A stretch of 64,000 nt of DNA from DATBAK01 sp038240075 (lineage in GTDB: Bacteria; Actinomycetota; Acidimicrobiia; IMCC26256; PALSA-610). Made by a program: the position numbers and the translations under genes. Positions 40,366-49,053 of this stretch are shown here, one piece after another. Position 1 is the stretch's first letter. Every line of letters starts with the position of its first letter. The notes under the pieces are model-generated. The model saw nothing but the letters and a program-made list of their open reading frames with translations. It searched no databases and had not been told where the DNA came from. Where the stretch lies: contig JBBSEC010000005.1 of NCBI GenBank assembly GCA_038240075.1, positions 1 to 64,000 on the forward strand. The letters are read 5' to 3'.

Positions 40366-41524
40366 CTTTTTCCTCGTCCGAGCCCATCCGGTACGCGAGG
40401 ACACCGAAGAGACCGATGGCGCCCGCGAGCGGGCACCACAACGCGGCCGCGCCCCACTGGCCGTAGAGCGGCGCCGCGACCGCCGCGGAGGTCGCCGCGA
40501 TCACCAGGCCCGTCGCCTCGTAGAGCCCCTGGCCGGCTGCAACCAGCTCGGGAGGACTCGAGTTCGCCACCGCGGCCTGCCCCGCGGGTGTGCTCCCGGA
40601 GTCGAAGATCGAGTGCACGAACGCAATGCACGCGAGCACGATCGGCGCAGTGAAGAAGCCGTACGCGACGACGAACGGCATCGTGCAGACCGCGCAGATC
40701 GACCCGACGCGCAACGGCCCGAACCGGTCGGCGAGCCGGCCGCCGATCGGCGCGAGCAAGGCGATCGGCGCCGCGAAGATCGTCAACGAGAGCGCCACGA
40801 AGAGGCGGGTCGCACCGCGGTCTTCGAGGAAGCGGGCCCACAGCGAGTCGTACACGCCGATCGGGACGTAGAGCGTCGCGCCGAGCAGCAGCCCGGCACG
40901 GATCCCGCGACTGCGCAGCAAGATGCGCAGCGCGCGCCGGGGCGTCTCGCCATCGACCGCGGGAACGCGCATCCGGAACACGGTCGGGAGGCAGCCGGCC
41001 AGCAACGCGGCGAGCAGGAAGAACGGCGCGCGCAGCCCGAACCCGTCGGCGATGACCGCGCCGATCGGAGGGCCGAGCAGGAAGCCGCCGACCGTAAAGC
41101 TCGACAAGCGACCGAGCGCTGCGCCGACGTTGTCGGGATTGCGTTCGATCACGACCCGGCGCGCGGCCGGGACGAACGCGCCCTCGCCGAGACCGAGCAC
41201 GATGCGCGCGCCGACCAGCTCGACGAGGTGATGCGCGAGCGCCAGCCACAAGAGCCCGCCGACCGACACGAGCACCCCACCGATGAGCATCGCCCGCCCG
41301 TACCCGCGATCGGCGTAGCGAGACAACGCAACCTGCGCGGCGAACCCAGCGAGGAACGAAGCGGCGACCGCGACGCCGAGCCCCCACGACGCGAAGTGCA
41401 GCGCGTGCTGGTAGTCGGGCAGGAGGGCGAAGATCGCACCGAAGCCGATCGTGACGGTCGCGGAGACGATGAGCAACGAGAAGGGCACGTCGATCGCCCG
41501 TGTTCGCTGCTTCCCGAGTTGCAC
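40343..41524 (-). CDS. MFS permease
   Basis: 393 residues with twelve hydrophobic spans and the MFS loop between spans 2 and 3 (SRYADRGYGRAMLIGG). The GLGEGAFVPAARRVVIER segment and the GGFLLGPPIGAVIAD region are typical of drug- or metabolite-exporting members. The cargo is unknown, although its position next to fatty-acid-type genes and a P450 suggests a hydrophobic compound. The GTG start at 41524 has a GGGGGA ribosome site. Confidence 0.87.
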   Translation of the reverse strand: MQLGKQRTRAIDVPFSLLIVSATVTIGFGAIFALLPDYQHALHFASWGLGVAVAASFLAGFAAQVALSRYADRGYGRAMLIGGVLVSVGGLLWLALAHHLVELVGARIVLGLGEGAFVPAARRVVIERNPDNVGAALGRLSSFTVGGFLLGPPIGAVIADGFGLRAPFFLLAALLAGCLPTVFRMRVPAVDGETPRRALRILLRSRGIRAGLLLGATLYVPIGVYDSLWARFLEDRGATRLFVALSLTIFAAPIALLAPIGGRLADRFGPLRVGSICAVCTMPFVVAYGFFTAPIVLACIAFVHSIFDSGSTPAGQAAVANSSPPELVAAGQGLYEATGLVIAATSAAVAAPLYGQWGAAALWCPLAGAIGLFGVLAYRMGSDEEKVKMRGVR

Positions 41525-41622
41525 TGGTCCCCCAAATCCGACCCGATCACGCTACCCGGGCCACCCGCAGCGCCGTGTGCGATTGCGCGTAGGCTCCCGA
41601 AAACCGACGGAGGAGACGAGCG

Positions 41623-42909
41623 ATGGCCATCGAGCTCGAGCCGGTACCCACCACGACGCTCGGCGTCGACGACATCCGGCTCGGCGAGCTCGAGACCTGG
41701 CTGCGGCCCGACCGCGAAGGTGTGTTCGCGAAGTTGCGCGCCGAGGCACCGATCTCGTTCCACGCCGAGCCGGTCCCGCCGCCGGAGGTGCCGTTCCCGC
41801 AGGGCCCCGGGTTCTGGGCGCTCACCCGCCACGCCGACGTGATGCAGGTGAGCCGCGATCCCGACACGTTCCACTCTGCTCCGAGCACCAACATCGGCGA
41901 CATCCCGCCCGAGATCGCCGAGTGGCTCGGCAGCATGATCAACATGGACTCGCCGCGGCACACGAAGTTGCGTCTCATCGTCAACCGCGGCTTCACGCCG
42001 CGGCGCGTCGCCGACATCGAAGAGTCGGTACGGACGCAGGCGCGCGAGATCGTCGACCGCGTCGCGCCCCTCGGTGAGTGCGACTTCGTGAGCGAGATCG
42101 CGGCGAAGCTCCCGCTGCAGATCATCTGCGACATGCTCGGCATCCCGCGCGACGACAACAACCGCATCTTCGAGCTCACGAACAAGATCCTCGGCGTCGG
42201 CGACCCCGAGTACGTCATGTCGCTCGAAGAGCTGATGGGCGCGGGCATGGAGCTGTTCCAGTACGGGCTCAACGTGGCCGAGGACCGGCTTCAGAATCCG
42301 CGCGACGACATCACGAGCGCGCTGATGCACGCCGAGGTCGACGACGAGACCGGGACCCACAAGCTCACCGCGAGCGAGCTGGGCTCCTTCTTCCTGCTGC
42401 TCGTCGTCGCGGGCAACGAGACGACCCGCAACGCGATCAGCCACGGCCTGCTCGCGCTCACGGACCACCCTGATCAGCGACGCGTGTGGCTCGACGACTT
42501 CGACACGGTGTCGCCGACGGCGGTCGAGGAGATCGTGCGCTGGGCGACCCCGGTGATCCACTTCCGCCGTACCGCAGTCGTCGACACGGTCGTCGGCAAC
42601 CAGGAGATCAAGGCCGGCGAGAAGGTCGTGATGTTCTACAACTCGGCCAACCGCGACGAGCGCGCCTTCCCGAACCCGTTCCGGTTCGACGTGACCCGCA
42701 CGCCCAACGAGCACGTCGGCTTCGGCGCCGGCGGCCCCCACTTCTGCCTCGGCGCCAACCTCGCGCGCCGCGAGATCAAGGTGATGTTCGAGGAGCTCTT
42801 CCGCCGGCTCCCCGACATCGAGGTCAGCGGCGAGCCCGCGATGCTCCAGTCGTCGTTCATCCACGGCATCAAGCGCATGCCCTGCACGTTCACCGGAATC
42901 CGCCCCTGA
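41623..42909 (+). CDS. Cytochrome P450 (CYP125-like class)
   Basis: 428 residues. The heme loop is FGAGGPHFCLGANLARREIK, the I-helix motif is VAGNETTRNAIS, and ExxR is EIVR in VEEIVRWATP. The GNETT variant in the I-helix and the general layout resemble steroid- and terpenoid-oxidising P450s of the CYP125/CYP142 kind, but assignment needs a database. The ATG has a strong GGAGG ribosome site. The redox partners are not encoded here. It ends just before a secreted phospholipase-like gene. Confidence 0.9.
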   Translation: MAIELEPVPTTTLGVDDIRLGELETWLRPDREGVFAKLRAEAPISFHAEPVPPPEVPFPQGPGFWALTRHADVMQVSRDPDTFHSAPSTNIGDIPPEIAEWLGSMINMDSPRHTKLRLIVNRGFTPRRVADIEESVRTQAREIVDRVAPLGECDFVSEIAAKLPLQIICDMLGIPRDDNNRIFELTNKILGVGDPEYVMSLEELMGAGMELFQYGLNVAEDRLQNPRDDITSALMHAEVDDETGTHKLTASELGSFFLLLVVAGNETTRNAISHGLLALTDHPDQRRVWLDDFDTVSPTAVEEIVRWATPVIHFRRTAVVDTVVGNQEIKAGEKVVMFYNSANRDERAFPNPFRFDVTRTPNEHVGFGAGGPHFCLGANLARREIKVMFEELFRRLPDIEVSGEPAMLQSSFIHGIKRMPCTFTGIRP

Positions 42910-42967
42910 GCGAGCCCGGTGCCCCTCGGCCGAGTGCGCGAGAAGCGGTAAGTCTGCTCGGCGGGGT

Positions 42968-42973
42968 TACCGT
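42968..42973 (+). promoter_or_regulatory. Leaderless -10 box TACCGT
   Basis: Six bases before the GTG at 42980, the start of the phospholipase-like gene. Confidence 0.45.
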
Positions 42974-42979
42974 GCGTGG

Positions 42980-45058
42980 GTGATGCAACTCGACTGGCGC
43001 CACTGCCGCGCCGTCGTCGCCCGTGCCGCGGGCATGGCGGTGCTGACGACGGCGCTGCTCGGGTCGCTGGTGATGGGCGGATCTCGTGAGGCACGTCGCG
43101 TTCCGCTGGTCGGGCTTTCGTCGGCGTCGGCGTCGGTGACCGGTATCCACAAGATCCAACACGTCATCGTATTGATGCAGGAGAACCGGTCGTTCGACAG
43201 CTATTTCGGAACCTATCCGGGCGCGGACGGGATCGCGATGTCGAACGGTGTACCGACCGCGTGCGTGCCGGACCCGAACACCGGGGGTTGTGACCGGCCG
43301 TACCTCAACCACGCCGACGATCAGGGCGGCGGACCGCACTCGAAGCTCAACGCGATCAGCGACATCGATTCCGGGAAGATGGACGGCTTCGTTGCGACGG
43401 ACGAAACCGCACAGAAGAACTGTGTCGATCCCGCGAATGCGGCGTGTGCGACTCTTCCGATCGACGTGATGGGATATCACAATGGCACCGACATCCCGAA
43501 TTACTGGAGTTACGCGCGAAACTTCGTGCTGCAAGATCGCCTGTTCGAGCCGAACGCGTCCTGGAGCCTCCCAGAGCACCTCTTCCAGGTTTCGGAATGG
43601 TCGGCGATCTGCACGACGCGCAATACCCCGAGCTCCTGCACAAACTCGATCACGATGAAAGCGCCGTATCCGCCCAACGACTGGACGTCGTTACCAGCCG
43701 GTGCACCGAACGCACCGATCTACGCGTGGACTGACCTCACGTACCTTCTCCACAAGAACAACGTGTCGTGGCGGTACTACGTGACGACCGGAACCGAGCC
43801 CGACTGCGAGAACGATGCGGCGCTGAGCTGCATTCCGACGAAGCAGAGCTATCGGACCGCGGGCATCTGGAATCCATTGCCGTATTTCGATACCGTCGTC
43901 AATGACGGTCAGGTCGGCAACATCCAATCGGTCGCGAACTACTACGCCGCCGCGAAGAGCGGAACGTTGCCGGCGGTATCGTGGGTTGTTCCGTCCGGCC
44001 CCGAGAGCGACCATCCAGCCTCGTCGGTGAGCGCCGGGCAGTCGTTCGTGACCAGCGTCGTCAACGCGGCGATGAACAGTCCCGACTGGAGCTCCACCGC
44101 TGTCTTCCTCGGCTGGGACGACTGGGGAGGCTTCTACGACCATGTCGTCCCGCCCGTCGTCGACCTGAACGGCTACGGCCTGCGTGTCCCGGGCATCGTC
44201 ATCAGCCCTTACGCCAAGAAGGGCTACATCGACCATCAGACGTTGAGCTTCGACGCAGACGTGAAGTTCATCGAAGACGACTTCCTCAACAGTCAACGAC
44301 TCGACCCGAAAACCGACGGGCGACCCGATCCACGTCCCGACGTCCGCGAGAACGCGGCGATCCTCGGGAACCTCGCTTCCGACTTCGACTTCACCCAGAC
44401 GCCGAGGCCCCCGCTCATCCTGCCCGTGCATCCGACCACGACGTTCACCAGCGTTGCGCCCTTCGGGCCGCTCACACCCTCAGCCACGCCGGGCAGCGGT
44501 CAAGCGCTCTTGCAATGGGCCCCGCCGATCACCGACGGCGGGTCGCCGGTCACGGGCTATCGGGTGTTCCCGTTCGCAGGCGCAACCGCGCTTGCGGCAC
44601 GCACGTTCACGGGCACGGCGAGAACCGCGACCATCAGCGGCCTCACGAACCGGCAGAGCTACACGTTCAAGATCGCGGCGATCAACGCCAAGGGCGTCGG
44701 CCTCGAATCGGTCAAGACCTCACCGGTCACGGTCGGCGCTCCGATCGCGCCGACGGGGGTCACCGCCACCGCGGGTGTCGGGCAAGCGACACTGCACTGG
44801 CAAGCGCCGACCGTCAACAACGGCTCGCCTGTCACCGGATACCGGGTGACGCCATACCTCGGACTCGTCGCGCAACCCGTCCACACGTTCGGGAGCGCGT
44901 CAACCACCGAGACCGTCGCCGGCCTCGCCAAGGGCAGGACCTACACCTTCACGGTCGCGGCGCAGAACGCGAACGGGACCGGCCCCCCGTCTGCCGCGTC
45001 GGCACCCACCACGATCGCGACGGCCAAGACGGGCCTCGATCGGCACACGCAGTTCTGA
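42980..45058 (+). CDS. Secreted phospholipase-C-like phosphoesterase with two Fn3 domains
   Basis: 692 residues. A signal peptide spans about 1-35 (a GTG-ATG start; GTG preferred for its leaderless -10). The catalytic domain (about 53-485) starts HVIVLMQENRSFDSYFGTYPG, the hallmark of the phosphoesterase/phospholipase C family, and continues with the metal-site segments DDWGGFYDHVVPP and the HASSV-like DHPASSVSAGQSF. Two fibronectin type III domains (about 500-585 and 590-685) end the chain and may bind polysaccharide or cell surface. The substrate could be a phospholipid or other phosphodiester. Base composition looks slightly less GC-rich than its neighbours. Confidence 0.85.
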   Translation: MMQLDWRHCRAVVARAAGMAVLTTALLGSLVMGGSREARRVPLVGLSSASASVTGIHKIQHVIVLMQENRSFDSYFGTYPGADGIAMSNGVPTACVPDPNTGGCDRPYLNHADDQGGGPHSKLNAISDIDSGKMDGFVATDETAQKNCVDPANAACATLPIDVMGYHNGTDIPNYWSYARNFVLQDRLFEPNASWSLPEHLFQVSEWSAICTTRNTPSSCTNSITMKAPYPPNDWTSLPAGAPNAPIYAWTDLTYLLHKNNVSWRYYVTTGTEPDCENDAALSCIPTKQSYRTAGIWNPLPYFDTVVNDGQVGNIQSVANYYAAAKSGTLPAVSWVVPSGPESDHPASSVSAGQSFVTSVVNAAMNSPDWSSTAVFLGWDDWGGFYDHVVPPVVDLNGYGLRVPGIVISPYAKKGYIDHQTLSFDADVKFIEDDFLNSQRLDPKTDGRPDPRPDVRENAAILGNLASDFDFTQTPRPPLILPVHPTTTFTSVAPFGPLTPSATPGSGQALLQWAPPITDGGSPVTGYRVFPFAGATALAARTFTGTARTATISGLTNRQSYTFKIAAINAKGVGLESVKTSPVTVGAPIAPTGVTATAGVGQATLHWQAPTVNNGSPVTGYRVTPYLGLVAQPVHTFGSASTTETVAGLAKGRTYTFTVAAQNANGTGPPSAASAPTTIATAKTGLDRHTQF

Positions 45059-45062
45059 CCCT

Positions 45063-45076
45063 GGGCCGTTCGGCCC
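45063..45076 (+). terminator. Short GC hairpin after the phospholipase-like gene
   Basis: GGGCCG (45063-45068) pairs with CGGCCC (45071-45076), effectively a five-base stem with a GTTC tetraloop, a few bases after the stop codon. A weak ACTTT follows. It may slow or end transcription, but it is too short to be sure. Confidence 0.3.
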
Positions 45077-45176
45077 GGTTGACTTTCCGCGCTCGGCGCG
45101 CCACACTGCCTGTACACAGTCAGTGGTCGGGCGACCACGCTATGCACGGGCGGCGTGCGGGTTGGGAGCAATTCTG

Positions 45177-45833
45177 ATGAAGGTCCAGAAGGTCGGCGCG
45201 ACGCGTCGCGGAGTTCGACGGGTCGTGGCTTCGGGGGCGATCGTCGCCCTGTCGGGCGCCGCGGTCATCGCGGTGGGCTCAGGTGCCAACGTCGGCGCCA
45301 CGAGCAACTACACGCGGACGTGCTTCCAGGAGCTCGGGCAGCGTCACATCGCGCAGCTCAACGCCCCGCTGGTCGACATCACGCTGACCCCGACCGGACG
45401 CGGTTGCTGGCTGGTGGGCGCCGACGGCGGCGTCTTCGCCTTCGGTGACGCCCACTACTACGGCTCGGCCGCCGGCCTGGGTCTCGTCAGCAGCGTCGCG
45501 GGCATCGAACCGACCCCCGACGACCAGGGCTACTGGCTCTACGCCTCCGATGGTGGCGTCTTCAACTTCGGCGACGCCGGCTACTTCGGCTCCGCGGGCG
45601 GCAGCGTCCGCGTCAACCCGATCGTCGGGATGCGGGTCACTCCGGGCGGCGACGGCTACTCGCTCACCGACTCCGTCGGCCGGGTCTACCGCTTCTTCGA
45701 CACCGCGCCGTCGGCCGACAGCCTCGCCCGGGCGGCGAAGGTCGGACGCAAGGTCGAGAGCAAGGCGGAGCGCAAGGCTGCACGCAAGGCCGGCCGGAAG
45801 GCCACCCGCGTGAAGCTCCACGTGAAGCACTGA
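45177..45833 (+). CDS. Secreted protein with GGVFxFGDAxYxGS repeats and a basic tail
   Basis: 218 residues from ATG 45177. A signal peptide (about 1-43) leads to two clear tandem repeats, GCWLVGADGGVFAFGDAHYYGS (cut here to the core GGVFAFGDAHYYGS) and GGVFNFGDAGYFGSAGG, and a third degenerate one (GGDGYSLTDSVGRVYRFFD). Such repeats are widespread in secreted Acidimicrobiia proteins and may form a propeller or a cell-surface scaffold. The last ~35 residues are Lys/Arg-rich (KVGRKVESKAERKAARK) and could bind nucleic acid or anionic polymers. A ribosome site, GGGAG, supports the start. Confidence 0.7.
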   Translation: MKVQKVGATRRGVRRVVASGAIVALSGAAVIAVGSGANVGATSNYTRTCFQELGQRHIAQLNAPLVDITLTPTGRGCWLVGADGGVFAFGDAHYYGSAAGLGLVSSVAGIEPTPDDQGYWLYASDGGVFNFGDAGYFGSAGGSVRVNPIVGMRVTPGGDGYSLTDSVGRVYRFFDTAPSADSLARAAKVGRKVESKAERKAARKAGRKATRVKLHVKH

Positions 45834-45859
45834 CCCGATCGCGGCGGGTCCTCCGCCAC

Positions 45860-46515
45860 TCAGCGGGCGATGGGCATCTGGAGCTCGGTGCCGTTGCGGG
45901 CGTCGCCGGGATCGTGGAACTCGAGGAAGAGCTCGCGGCTGCGACCGGCGAGCCGGAAGCCGCCGTCTTCGATCCAGGTCACGATCGCGATATAGGTGTC
46001 CTCGACCGACTCCATCGAGCCTTGGTGCACGAGCGACGCGACCTCGACCACCGGGAGATCGACGACGTGCACGGACTCGCTGTCGTCGACGCGCTGATCA
46101 CCGATGTCGAATCCGGCGTGGAGCACGACACTGCCCTCGTCGTCGGGCTGCTCGTACCACGCGACCGACATGCGTGGCCGCGCGCCGGCCGCGCCGAGAT
46201 GCGCCAACACTTCGGGTAGGAGCCGGCCGAAGACCGGGGCAAGGTTCTCGTGACCGAATCCCGGCGCGACGCCGACGGCCTCGGCGATGCGTAACGGAGC
46301 CGTCGTCTTCAACACGATGTCGTAGTTCGCCATTGGGTTGCTCCTCTCGATCGCCCGGAGATGGGCTTCGACCCGCTGGAGGCGCGCCTGGTCGTCGGCG
46401 AGTACCCCGTCGTCGGGTCGACCCGCGCGGGGCGCAGCAACCCGAGCTCGTCGTAGTGCCGCAACCGGCGGGGCGAGACGTGGCCGAGGCGGGCGAAATC
46501 TCCGATGCTCAACAT
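45860..46515 (-). pseudogene. MerR-family regulator with GyrI-like domain, internal deletion
   Basis: The gene starts at ATG 46515 with a MerR HTH (MLSIGDFARLGHVSPRRLRHY...ELGLL) and runs to DPTTGYS. The frame then breaks at about 46399-46404 and resumes as ADDQARLQRVEAHLRAIER, followed by a complete GyrI-like effector domain (ATG 46333 onwards: YDIVLKTTAPLRIAEAVG). Intact relatives have about 50-60 extra residues here (the rest of the HTH domain and the coiled coil). The 656-bp length is not a multiple of three. The GyrI part could still be made from the internal ATG. The adjacent operator seems intact. Confidence 0.7.
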
Positions 46516-46533
46516 GACGTCACCATCGATACG

Positions 46534-46552
46534 CCTTCACGCAGTGTCAAGG
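46534..46552. promoter_or_regulatory. MerR-type operator overlapping the merR-like promoter
   Basis: The minus-strand reading CCTTGACACTGCGTGAAGG is a 19-bp quasi-palindrome containing a TTGACA -35 element, the usual layout of autoregulated actinobacterial MerR genes. It lies between the MerR remnant (starts 46515) and the divergent Nudix gene (starts 46589). Confidence 0.5.
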
Positions 46553-46588
46553 TCGAGGGAAAAGTACCGTGACGCCCGAGGAGCGGCG

Positions 46589-47161
46589 ATGAGCGGGACC
46601 GAACGAGGCACGGAGACCATCGAGCGCGCGCTCGATACCTACGTGGCGCGGGACGCGGCCGAGGTTGCCGACGTTGCGCGCCTCCGCGCGTTGCTGCAGC
46701 GCGAAGACGTCTGCGACCGTTCGACGCCCGTGCACGTCACCGGATCGGCCCTCGTCGTGTTCCCGCCGACTCGAACCGTGCTGTTGCGGTGGCACCCGCG
46801 CATGCGGATGTGGATGCAGGTCGGAGGCCACTTCGACGCCGGCGAGACCGATCCGTGGCTCGTGGCGATGCGCGAGGCACGCGAAGAGACCGGCCTCACG
46901 GATCTGCACGCCGCGGGCGCGACGGCCGAGCCGCCCGTGCAGATCGTGATCGTGCCGGTTCCCGCACACGGCGACGAGCCCGCGCACGAGCACGCCGACT
47001 TCCGGTACGTGTTCGTCACCGACACACCCACCGCGATCACGGCGGAGTCGCCCGACGCGCGACTCCGGTGGGTCGACCTCACGCAGGCCATCGACGAGAC
47101 CGTCGAGGAGAACCTGCGCGTGTTCCTCTCCAGAGTCGAGGAGTCGGCCGCGATCCTCTGA
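46589..47161 (+). CDS. Nudix hydrolase
   Basis: 190 residues from ATG 46589, which has a GAGGAG ribosome site. The Nudix box is complete: GGHFDAGETDPWLVAMREAR followed by EETGL, with the metal-binding REAREE core near residues 100-105. These enzymes hydrolyse nucleoside diphosphates linked to another moiety, as in house-cleaning of oxidised nucleotides or control of NAD/ADP-ribose; the substrate is not evident. It is divergent from the MerR remnant and shares its 73-bp control region. Confidence 0.9.
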   Translation: MSGTERGTETIERALDTYVARDAAEVADVARLRALLQREDVCDRSTPVHVTGSALVVFPPTRTVLLRWHPRMRMWMQVGGHFDAGETDPWLVAMREAREETGLTDLHAAGATAEPPVQIVIVPVPAHGDEPAHEHADFRYVFVTDTPTAITAESPDARLRWVDLTQAIDETVEENLRVFLSRVEESAAIL

Positions 47162-47162
47162 G

Positions 47163-47807
47163 TCAGTCCCGGCGTTCGGCGCGCACGAGGGCCACGCGGC
47201 CGAGATCGAGCACGCAGCGACCATCGTGGAAACCGCCGTCGGCGAGCGCCTGCAAATGCTCGGCGACCGTGAGCTGGTGGGCCTTCGGTTCCTCACCGGC
47301 GACGTTGACGATGTCGGCGACGAGCGCAACTCCGCCGGGTCGCAGGCGCGTCAACGCCGACCGGTACAGACCGGGGATCAGATCGGCGCGCCGGAGCTCG
47401 TGAACGGCCTGCAACGTGACGATCGCGTCGTGGCCGCCGGTGATCGTGTGCTCCCAACCCGGCACGCGATAGTCGACCTCGATCAGGTCGGCCCGCGCCT
47501 TCCATTGCGAGAGGCGCACGGCCGCGATCGCGTGCATCGGTGCGGAGACGTCGAGCGCGGTGTAGCGCGCGACCGCGACACGCGAGCAGATCTGCTCCGC
47601 CAGGTATCCGGGCCCGGAACCGAGCTCCAGAATCCGAAGCGTGCCGTCGGGTGTCGCGTCGGCGAGCGCGGCGAGCTCCGCGAGGAACGCGTCGAACATC
47701 GCGCCGCGATGAGGAGCGTCGTTCGCGGTCGCGGCCCATTCGGCGACGTACTCGGCGCTGTTCCACCGATGATCGGTCGGCACGTCGTCCGACCCGTACT
47801 CGAGCAC
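47163..47807 (-). CDS. Class I SAM-dependent methyltransferase
   Basis: 214 residues from the GTG at 47807. SAM motif I is ILELGSGPGYLAEQI (near residues 61-75), followed by a D-x acid (YTALDVSAPM) and motif-like DAIVTLQAVHELRRA, LRPGGVALVADIV. It methylates an unidentified small molecule. Its start lies two bases before the end of the upstream 372-residue gene, so the two are in one leftward transcript. The Nudix gene converges with it, one base from its 3' end. Confidence 0.87.
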   Translation of the reverse strand: MLEYGSDDVPTDHRWNSAEYVAEWAATANDAPHRGAMFDAFLAELAALADATPDGTLRILELGSGPGYLAEQICSRVAVARYTALDVSAPMHAIAAVRLSQWKARADLIEVDYRVPGWEHTITGGHDAIVTLQAVHELRRADLIPGLYRSALTRLRPGGVALVADIVNVAGEEPKAHQLTVAEHLQALADGGFHDGRCVLDLGRVALVRAERRD

Positions 47808-47808
47808 G

Positions 47809-48927
47809 TCAGGAAGCGCCGTCGAGGATCTCGGTGAACCCCGACGGCTCGTGCGGACCGAGCACCAATTGCTCGAAGACGCCGACACCGACGCGCTCGC
47901 CCATCGTCGCGCGCACGATCTGCTGGATGTGGAGGCGGAACGGGTCGACGCCCACGTCGTCCTCGACCTTCCAGCGATCCGCATTGACGACGAGGTCGCC
48001 CTTCCAGTGGCCGTGGCCGAGCTCGGGATGCAGGTAGCCGAGCCCCCGCATCTGGAACGTCGCGAGCGGTTCGAGCGTGACGACCCGCTCCTCACCGCGG
48101 TGCGGAACGAGGTGGATCGTGGCGCCCTCCGCGCGTCGCGTCCCGCGCTTCCACCGCACGTCGGCGCGAACCGAAGCCATCGTCTCCATCACGACATCGG
48201 GCCCGAACACCGGGTCGGTCGGCGACGCCAGCACGGGCATGACGAGCCCTTCGGAGTGCCACTGCCGCCCGTCGGCCAGCTCGTTGGTGTCGAAGTGCAC
48301 GCACACGTCGTCGAAGTTGATCGGCGCCCAGAGCCAGAAGAACTGCGGCCCGAACCCGCCCGGTCCCGGCGGCGCGGCGCCGACCGGCCGCACGCCCCAC
48401 GACCGGTCGCGGCAACCGACGATCTCGGCGGGCGTGATCGCGTGCGCCTCCCCGTCGATGCCGAGCGTGCCCTCCCACGCTCCCCATTGCGTCAGGCGGG
48501 TGTAGTCGAACACCGCGGTCGCGCCGTCGTCGAGCCTGAAGCGCGGCTCCTCGACCACGGGCGAGCGGGCGCCGAACACGAGGTCGGCGGTGAGCCCCGA
48601 GTCGTTCGGCTCGACGCGCACGCGCAGCCGGCGAAACGGCTCCTCGATCGTGATCGAGATCGGCCCCACCTTCGTCTCGGTCGGATCGAGCGGCGCGCGT
48701 CGCGACGCGATCACGCCGATCTCCTCGCCGTCGCGCAAGACGGCGAACGCCGCGTCCATCACCTTGCGGTTCGGGTACAAGCCGAGTGCCGCGCCGAAGT
48801 AGAGCGAGCCGTCGCGCGAGTAGCCGTTGAAGAAGTACCGGTCGTAGTGATTCAGACTGCTCTGCGCGGTGTGCGCGACCGGCTCGGAGGTCTGGTGCAA
48901 CGGATAGTCGTCGAAGGGCGTCAGCAT
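47809..48927 (-). CDS. Conserved hypothetical protein, CrtC/AttH-like beta-barrel
   Basis: 372 residues, not identified with certainty. A long beta-rich chain carries conserved-looking Trp, Asp and Arg positions (YDRYFFNGYSRDGSLYFG, WEGTLGIDGEAHAITPAEIVGCRDRSWGVRP, FFWLWAPINFDD). The layout resembles the lipocalin-like tandem barrels of hydroxyneurosporene synthase (CrtC)/AttH proteins, which act on lipids or terpenoids. No signal or membrane span. The start is supported by a leaderless TAGCAT -10 box six bases upstream. It is co-transcribed with the methyltransferase. Confidence 0.55.
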   Translation of the reverse strand: MLTPFDDYPLHQTSEPVAHTAQSSLNHYDRYFFNGYSRDGSLYFGAALGLYPNRKVMDAAFAVLRDGEEIGVIASRRAPLDPTETKVGPISITIEEPFRRLRVRVEPNDSGLTADLVFGARSPVVEEPRFRLDDGATAVFDYTRLTQWGAWEGTLGIDGEAHAITPAEIVGCRDRSWGVRPVGAAPPGPGGFGPQFFWLWAPINFDDVCVHFDTNELADGRQWHSEGLVMPVLASPTDPVFGPDVVMETMASVRADVRWKRGTRRAEGATIHLVPHRGEERVVTLEPLATFQMRGLGYLHPELGHGHWKGDLVVNADRWKVEDDVGVDPFRLHIQQIVRATMGERVGVGVFEQLVLGPHEPSGFTEILDGAS

Positions 48928-48933
48928 GCCCGG

Positions 48934-48939
48934 ATGCTA
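48934..48939 (-). promoter_or_regulatory. Leaderless -10 box TAGCAT (minus strand)
   Basis: Six bases upstream of the ATG at 48927 on the minus strand; no ribosome site is present. Confidence 0.45.
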
Positions 48940-49001
48940 CGAACTCGCAGGCCACCGCGGTCGTTTTCACTCGGGAGGGCGACGGCCATTAGGGTCGCAG
49001 G

Positions 49002-49017
49002 CTGACGTCGGCGTCAG
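49002..49017. promoter_or_regulatory. Palindromic operator CTGACGTCGGCGTCAG
   Basis: A 16-bp palindrome (CTGAC-N6-GTCAG), 37 bp before the first acyl-CoA dehydrogenase. It is identical at 14 of 16 positions to the site at 56526-56541 between the acyl-CoA synthetase and hydantoinase genes. This sharing suggests one TetR-type or similar regulator. Confidence 0.65.
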
Positions 49018-49053
49018 GTTCGAAGAGAGCAACCCGAGCATGCGGAGAGCGAG

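Noticed and set aside
45079..45107. TTGACT...CACACT as a sigma-70 promoter before the repeat protein
   Set aside because: The -10 matches the consensus at only half the positions, so it is not convincing.
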